64,000 nt of DNA, taken from JAQVSH01 sp964349835. GTDB lineage: Bacteria > Bacteroidota > Bacteroidia > Bacteroidales > UBA4181. The stretch is from contig CAYGID010000005.1 in assembly GCA_964349835.1 (NCBI GenBank), positions 1 to 64,000 on the forward strand, written 5' to 3'. Numbering within the stretch: the first letter of the stretch is position 1; the number at the start of each line of letters is the position of its first letter. A model generated the notes under the pieces. The model ran no database searches. It saw only the letters and a program-made list of their open reading frames with translations, and was not told where the DNA came from. Both the position numbers and the translations under genes were made by a program. This document shows, in pieces, positions 60,204-64,000 of the stretch.

Positions 60204-62108
60204 TTACATACAAAACATTAGAAAAGCCATCAGCAAGGCGGCACTCATAAAGATCCATGCGTAGGTTTGCACATAACCCGACTGCAGGTTTTTGATGGCT
60301 TCCGACAGTTGGTTGGAGACAGTGGCCTGCAGGTTCATGAATCCATCTACAATATGGCGGTCGAACCAGGCGATGGGAAGGGCTATGCCGCCCACGATGA
60401 ATCTTCGTACCACAAACAGCCACACCTCATCGAAATAGAACTTATGCTGCAGCAGAGTGTAGAACCGGTGCATGGCCTGTGCTGCTCTTTGGGGCAGAGT
60501 GCTCTCTTTGGCGTAGAGGCGTGTGGCAATCAGAATACCGATAAGGCCTACACCCAGAGAGGGGAGGGCAGCACCCATGTGCAGGTGGGTTTCGAACGGA
60601 ATCGCGTTGCTGGAGATATATTGCGAAAAAGGGATAAAACCCGATACAACTGTCATAAAGGCCAGAAACAACAGGGGAATCGTCATCACGGCAGGCGCTT
60701 CGTGTGGCGTGTGCGCATAGTGTACAACCGGTCCGTGAAAAATTCGGAAGTAGAGCCTGAACATATAGAAGGCGGTAAGACCGGCGGTGAGTAGCAGCAC
60801 CGAAAAAAGTGCCGGGTTCTGCACGAGAACAGCGGCCATAATCTCGTCCTTGCTGAAGAAGCCCGAAAAGGGTGGAATTCCTGCAATCGACAAACAGGCA
60901 ATCAAAAAGGTAATATGCGTTATGGGCATGAACTTACGCAGATTACCCATCCGATCCATCTCGTTGCTATGTACGGCGTGAATCACCGCTCCGGCGCCCA
61001 GAAAGAGCAACGCCTTAAAGAATGCGTGGGTAAAAAGGTGAAACATGGAGGCCATATAGCCCAGACCCTCATGGCCGCCATAACCCGAAACGCCCAAACC
61101 GGCCATCATAAAGGCAATCTGCGAGATGGTTGAGAAGGCCAGCACCCTTTTAATGTCGGTTTGTGTACAGGCTATCAGCGCGGCACCCAGTGCAGTTATA
61201 CCGCCCACCCAGGCAATGCCGCCCAGAAGCTCGGGAGCCGCAAAGCTATAGAGAGGAAAGAGTCGTGCCACCAGAAAGACACCCGCCACCACCATCGTGG
61301 CTGCATGAATCAGTGCCGAAACCGGGGTGGGACCCTCCATAGCATCGGGGAGCCAGATGTGAAGAGGCATCATGGCCGACTTCCCCGCGCCTCCGATAAA
61401 GATGAGCCCCAGGGCCCAGGAGAGTGCCGAGCCACCCAGAAAGAGTGCCCGGGAGCCCTCTGCAGTCCATTCGGCAGAGGGGGCTGTCAGCGCTGAGAAT
61501 TGAAAGCTCCCCGAATAGTACGATATGATGAGGATACCGGCCAGAAAACCGAGATCGGCAAAGCGGGTTACTATAAAGGCCTTTTTTGAGGCGGCCACTG
61601 CCGAGGGTTTGGTATAGTAAAATCCGATGAGCGAAAAGGAGGAGACCCCCACCAGCTCCCAGAAAATATACATCTGAAAAAGATTGGTGGCCACCACCAA
61701 ACCCAGCATGGAGAAGGAGAAGAGCGAAAGCAGGGCATAGTAACGCTGAAACCCTTTTTCGCCTTTCATGTAGCCTAAACTGTAGAGGTGAACCATTAAG
61801 GAGACCGTGGTAACCACCACAAGCATCATCACCGAGATAGGGTCGAGCAGGATGCCCAACTCAATGTGGAGCGTTTCGGTGAGGTTGAGCCAGGGAATCC
61901 GGAGCGCAGTTACCGGTGCATACCCTGAGAGGGGGTCGCTCCCGTTTCCGAAATAGCTAAGGGCTGTTACCCACGATATCAAGGCGGCAATCGCCATGCC
62001 TGCAGTGCAAACAGCGCCCACCAGAGAGGGGCGCATCTCTTTTCCGAAGAGCCCTGCTACCACAAACTGCAACAGGGGAATAAGAAGAATCAGACCGGCA
62101 AATTCCAT
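60204..62108 (-). CDS. nuoL: NADH-quinone oxidoreductase subunit L
   Basis: A 634-residue NuoL, the distal pump subunit with the long lateral helix. Conserved blocks: LFQMYIFWELVGVSSFSLIGFYYTK, the broken-helix segment MMPLHIWLPDAMEGPTPVSALIHAATMVVAGVFL, and RVLAFSTISQIAFMMAGLG. The C-terminal amphipathic and anchor helices are present. It starts two bases after the nuoK stop. Confidence 0.98.
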   Translation of the reverse strand: MEFAGLILLIPLLQFVVAGLFGKEMRPSLVGAVCTAGMAIAALISWVTALSYFGNGSDPLSGYAPVTALRIPWLNLTETLHIELGILLDPISVMMLVVVTTVSLMVHLYSLGYMKGEKGFQRYYALLSLFSFSMLGLVVATNLFQMYIFWELVGVSSFSLIGFYYTKPSAVAASKKAFIVTRFADLGFLAGILIISYYSGSFQFSALTAPSAEWTAEGSRALFLGGSALSWALGLIFIGGAGKSAMMPLHIWLPDAMEGPTPVSALIHAATMVVAGVFLVARLFPLYSFAAPELLGGIAWVGGITALGAALIACTQTDIKRVLAFSTISQIAFMMAGLGVSGYGGHEGLGYMASMFHLFTHAFFKALLFLGAGAVIHAVHSNEMDRMGNLRKFMPITHITFLIACLSIAGIPPFSGFFSKDEIMAAVLVQNPALFSVLLLTAGLTAFYMFRLYFRIFHGPVVHYAHTPHEAPAVMTIPLLFLAFMTVVSGFIPFSQYISSNAIPFETHLHMGAALPSLGVGLIGILIATRLYAKESTLPQRAAQAMHRFYTLLQHKFYFDEVWLFVVRRFIVGGIALPIAWFDRHIVDGFMNLQATVSNQLSEAIKNLQSGYVQTYAWIFMSAALLMAFLMFCM

Positions 62109-62110
62109 AC

Positions 62111-62422
62111 TTACTGTTTTAGGTGGTTGAGTTTACCCGACTGGATATGTTTGAGATTCCGGAACACATTGATAATGATGGCAATGGCAACTGCCGTTTC
62201 GCCTGCCGACAGCCCAATCGAGAAGAGGGCCGCAAACGAACCCTCAAGCCCGTCGGGATAGAGGAACCGGTTAAAAACCACAAAGTTGATATCTACTGCA
62301 TTCAGCATCAATTCGACCGACATCAGAACAAGAATCAGATTTCGCCGGGTAATAAAACCGTACACCCCCGCAAAAAACATGAAGGCGCTCACCAGCAGAA
62401 AGTACTCCATAGGAATATTCAT
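62111..62422 (-). CDS. nuoK: NADH-quinone oxidoreductase subunit K
   Basis: A 103-residue NuoK with three membrane helices. The middle helix has the conserved glutamates in ILVLMSVELMLNAVDINFV and in the segment SAGETAVAIAIIINVFR. Start at ATG 62422; ATG 62410 is an alternative. It is two bases from nuoL and 19 bases from nuoJ. Confidence 0.97.
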   Translation of the reverse strand: MNIPMEYFLLVSAFMFFAGVYGFITRRNLILVLMSVELMLNAVDINFVVFNRFLYPDGLEGSFAALFSIGLSAGETAVAIAIIINVFRNLKHIQSGKLNHLKQ

Positions 62423-62441
62423 GGCAATCTATTCTAAGAAT

Positions 62442-62954
62442 TTATCGTTTTCTTGCTATCATAATGCCTCCCACCACACAAGCCAGCAGAAACAGACTGA
62501 TGGCCTCGAAGGGGAGGAGGTATTGGAATTTATCGTGACCCATTAGTGCCCGGCCCAAAACGGCCATATCCATCTCCTCCTGTTTGAGCAGCCCATAGAC
62601 GGCAACCCCGTTACGCAAAATCACCCAGCTGCAGAGAGCCGTTCCGGCCACTGCAGCCAACACGCCCGCGGCCTGTTCTAACCTGCCTGAGGGTATGTGT
62701 CCCTCGCCGGCATGCGATGTGAGCAGAATAGAGAAGACAAAGAGCACCATAACGCCCCCCGCATAGACGGTAATTTGCACCGCTGCCAGAAAATGGTAGT
62801 TGAGAATCAGGAAGATTCCACCGGTGGCCAGCAGCACAAACAGCAGCCAGGTAGCCGACCGGAGCACTTTTCGGGAGGTGACGGTGAGTACCGATCCCAC
62901 CACCAGAATGGTGGCCAGAATCCAGAATATCAGGTTAGAAATATAGATCTCCAT
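62442..62954 (-). CDS. nuoJ: NADH-quinone oxidoreductase subunit J
   Basis: A 170-residue NuoJ with five membrane helices. The pi-bulge helix region is seen in FLAAVQITVYAGGVMVLFVF, the family's signature. ATG 62954 is chosen: the longer in-frame stretch upstream overlaps nuoI by over 170 bases and has no membrane helix. It is five bases after the nuoI stop. Confidence 0.96.
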   Translation of the reverse strand: MEIYISNLIFWILATILVVGSVLTVTSRKVLRSATWLLFVLLATGGIFLILNYHFLAAVQITVYAGGVMVLFVFSILLTSHAGEGHIPSGRLEQAAGVLAAVAGTALCSWVILRNGVAVYGLLKQEEMDMAVLGRALMGHDKFQYLLPFEAISLFLLACVVGGIMIARKR

Positions 62955-62959
62955 AACAG

Positions 62960-63463
62960 CTATGCAACAGGATTTGTGACAGGCGTCGGTTTCGACGGCG
63001 GGGTGCGGAGTTTTGATCCCGGGCGGTTGAGCGTTTTGTGCAATGCTTCGGGATGGAAGACAGCCAGTTCGAATTGTTTCGAAAATTGAATGGCGTTTGA
63101 GGGGCAGGCCATCACACAGAGATTGCAGAAGGTGCATTGCCCGAGATAGTATTCGTAACGCTGCAGTACCTTGCGGCTTTTCCCCTCCGGGGTGGTTACG
63201 GTTTCGTATACCACATTGAGCGTCCCGTTAGGGCAACTCAGCATGCATAGTCCGCAGGCGGTGCATGCATGTTCGTTGTTCTCGTTGTGGGGCATAATCA
63301 ATTCGGCACGGAATCGGTCCGAAATTACCAGGGTGTCGCGATTTTCGGGATAACATTCGGTTACCTTTTTCCGAAACAGTGTGGTCAGCGAGATTTTCAT
63401 CCCGGTTGCCAAAGAGGCAATTCCGGTGAACCACGATTTTATATACAATGTAAAAGCGTTCAT
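62960..63463 (-). CDS. nuoI: NADH-quinone oxidoreductase subunit I (two 4Fe-4S clusters)
   Basis: A 167-residue NuoI. Both cluster motifs are intact: CTACGLCMLSCPNG and CTFCNLCVMACPSNAI. They carry electrons towards cluster N2. An N-terminal amphipathic helix (MNAFTLYIKSWFTGIASLATG) attaches it to the membrane arm. ATG 63463 is preferred over an upstream TTG. Nine bases separate it from nuoH. Confidence 0.97.
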   Translation of the reverse strand: MNAFTLYIKSWFTGIASLATGMKISLTTLFRKKVTECYPENRDTLVISDRFRAELIMPHNENNEHACTACGLCMLSCPNGTLNVVYETVTTPEGKSRKVLQRYEYYLGQCTFCNLCVMACPSNAIQFSKQFELAVFHPEALHKTLNRPGSKLRTPPSKPTPVTNPVA

Positions 63464-63472
63464 TTTACCCAA

Positions 63473-64000
63473 TTAAAAGTGCCAGCCAAATACAACTACC
63501 ATTGCCATAATCAAAAGATTAATCAAATTGAGCGGCAGCAAATATTTCCATTCCAGTTTCAGTAGCTGGTCGATACGCAGGCGAGGGAATGTCCAGCGAA
63601 CCCACAAGGTGAGGAAGACCACGAAAAAGGCCTTTCCAAAGAACCAAAACGGGGAGGGAATAGAATCCATGATTTCGTTAAAGAGGGTGAGGCCGGGAAC
63701 ATGGAGCGGCATCCAGCCACCCAGGAAGAGGGTAGTGGCAATGGCCGCAACAATGAACATATTGAGATATTCGGCCAGATAGAAAAAACCGAATTGGATC
63801 CCCGAATATTCGGTATGGTACCCTGCGGTGAGTTCCGATTCGGCCTCCGGAAGGTCGAAGGGACCCCGGTTGGTTTCGGCATGTCCTGCAATCAGGTAGA
63901 CCACAAAGGCGATAAAAGCGGGTATGTGCCCCTGAAACAGGAACCACATTTCGGCCTGCCGTTCAACAATGACCGACAACTGCATGCTCCCTGCGAGAAT
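63473..64000 (-). CDS. nuoH: NADH-quinone oxidoreductase subunit H, 3' part (5' end outside window)
   Basis: The last ~175 residues of NuoH, which forms the quinone-access tunnel. The frame is open to the window's end, and the first residues read ILAGSMQLSVIVERQAEMWF, the middle of NuoH. The quinone-site loop is seen as AGHAETNRGPFDLPEAESELTAGYHTEYSG, with the conserved glutamates. The upstream genes (nuoA-G or equivalents) are beyond the window, so the electron donor cannot be stated. Confidence 0.97.
   Translation of the reverse strand: MLAGSMQLSVIVERQAEMWFLFQGHIPAFIAFVVYLIAGHAETNRGPFDLPEAESELTAGYHTEYSGIQFGFFYLAEYLNMFIVAAIATTLFLGGWMPLHVPGLTLFNEIMDSIPSPFWFFGKAFFVVFLTLWVRWTFPRLRIDQLLKLEWKYLLPLNLINLLIMAMVVVFGWHF

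Noticed and set aside
1..64000. CRISPR arrays, insertion sequences, tRNA/rRNA genes
   Set aside because: No regularly spaced repeats, transposase-like proteins, terminal repeats or cloverleaf sequences were seen in the gaps, none of which exceeds about 250 bases.

Overview
The window is a stretch of core chromosome from a member of the Bacteroidota, most likely Bacteroidales/Marinilabiliales-like and probably an anaerobe or facultative anaerobe. The assignment rests on family-specific genes (GldJ, DUF4924, DUF3078, a DUF3467 protein after rpoC, a short AtpC, an AtpB with an N-terminal signal peptide) and on many promoters of the Bacteroidota type (-33 TTTG, about 19-21 bp, -7 TAnnTTTG) in place of E. 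coli-like -35/-10 boxes. I saw no insertion sequences, integrases, CRISPR arrays, tRNAs or rRNAs, and no gene-free gap above about 250 bases.

Layout. 1-7.1 kb: 3' part of rpoB, then rpoC and a DUF3467 protein (+), closed by an intrinsic terminator. 7.3-8.35 kb: an orphan HSDR_N-type nuclease-fold protein (+) and a GNAT acetyltransferase (-). 8.5-12.25 kb: etfB, etfA and a long acyl-CoA dehydrogenase (+). 12.3-18.1 kb (-): bactofilin, a four-helix membrane protein and atpB-E-F-H-A-G; the operon meets the acyl-CoA dehydrogenase at a perfect bidirectional terminator. 18.3-20.5 kb (+): purD and a polytopic membrane protein. 20.5-25.9 kb (-): oadG-oadA-oadB (sodium-pumping decarboxylase), surE, lpxB. 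26.1-30.4 kb: pheT (+) and aspS (-), convergent. 30.5-34.3 kb (+): an M23/LysM lipoprotein, atpD, atpC and a GT9 glycosyltransferase, all overlapping or nearly so; a second M23/LysM protein faces them (-). 35.3-37.3 kb: a terminator, a DnaA-box-like tandem array, then dnaJ and grpE (-). 37.5-44.2 kb (+): holin-like membrane protein and a small partner, gldJ, murF, prs, L25, pth, an S4-domain protein, DUF4924. 44.2-50.5 kb (-): epimerase, Nudix, DUF2807, hemerythrin-like protein, LuxR-type regulator, efp, yebC, DUF3078. 50.6-57.3 kb (+): an uncharacterised lipoprotein, then a TolC/HlyD/two-ABC-2-permease export cassette. 57.25-64 kb (-): nuoN-M-L-K-J-I and a partial nuoH.

How the genes work together. 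Energy conservation dominates: Complex I membrane arm, F1Fo ATP synthase split over two loci about 13 kb apart, a sodium-translocating decarboxylase and an ETF/acyl-CoA dehydrogenase branch. The rest is envelope construction (lpxB, murF, GT9, M23/LysM proteins, bactofilin, gldJ of the type IX secretion/gliding apparatus) and information processing (rpoBC, pheT, aspS, L25, pth, efp, dnaJ/grpE). Nothing looks like a foreign island. The less explained items are the DnaA-box-like array, the coupling of cell-wall genes to atpD/atpC, the inverted-repeat cluster before grpE, the hemerythrin/degenerate-receiver regulator pair, and the ATPase-less export cassette.
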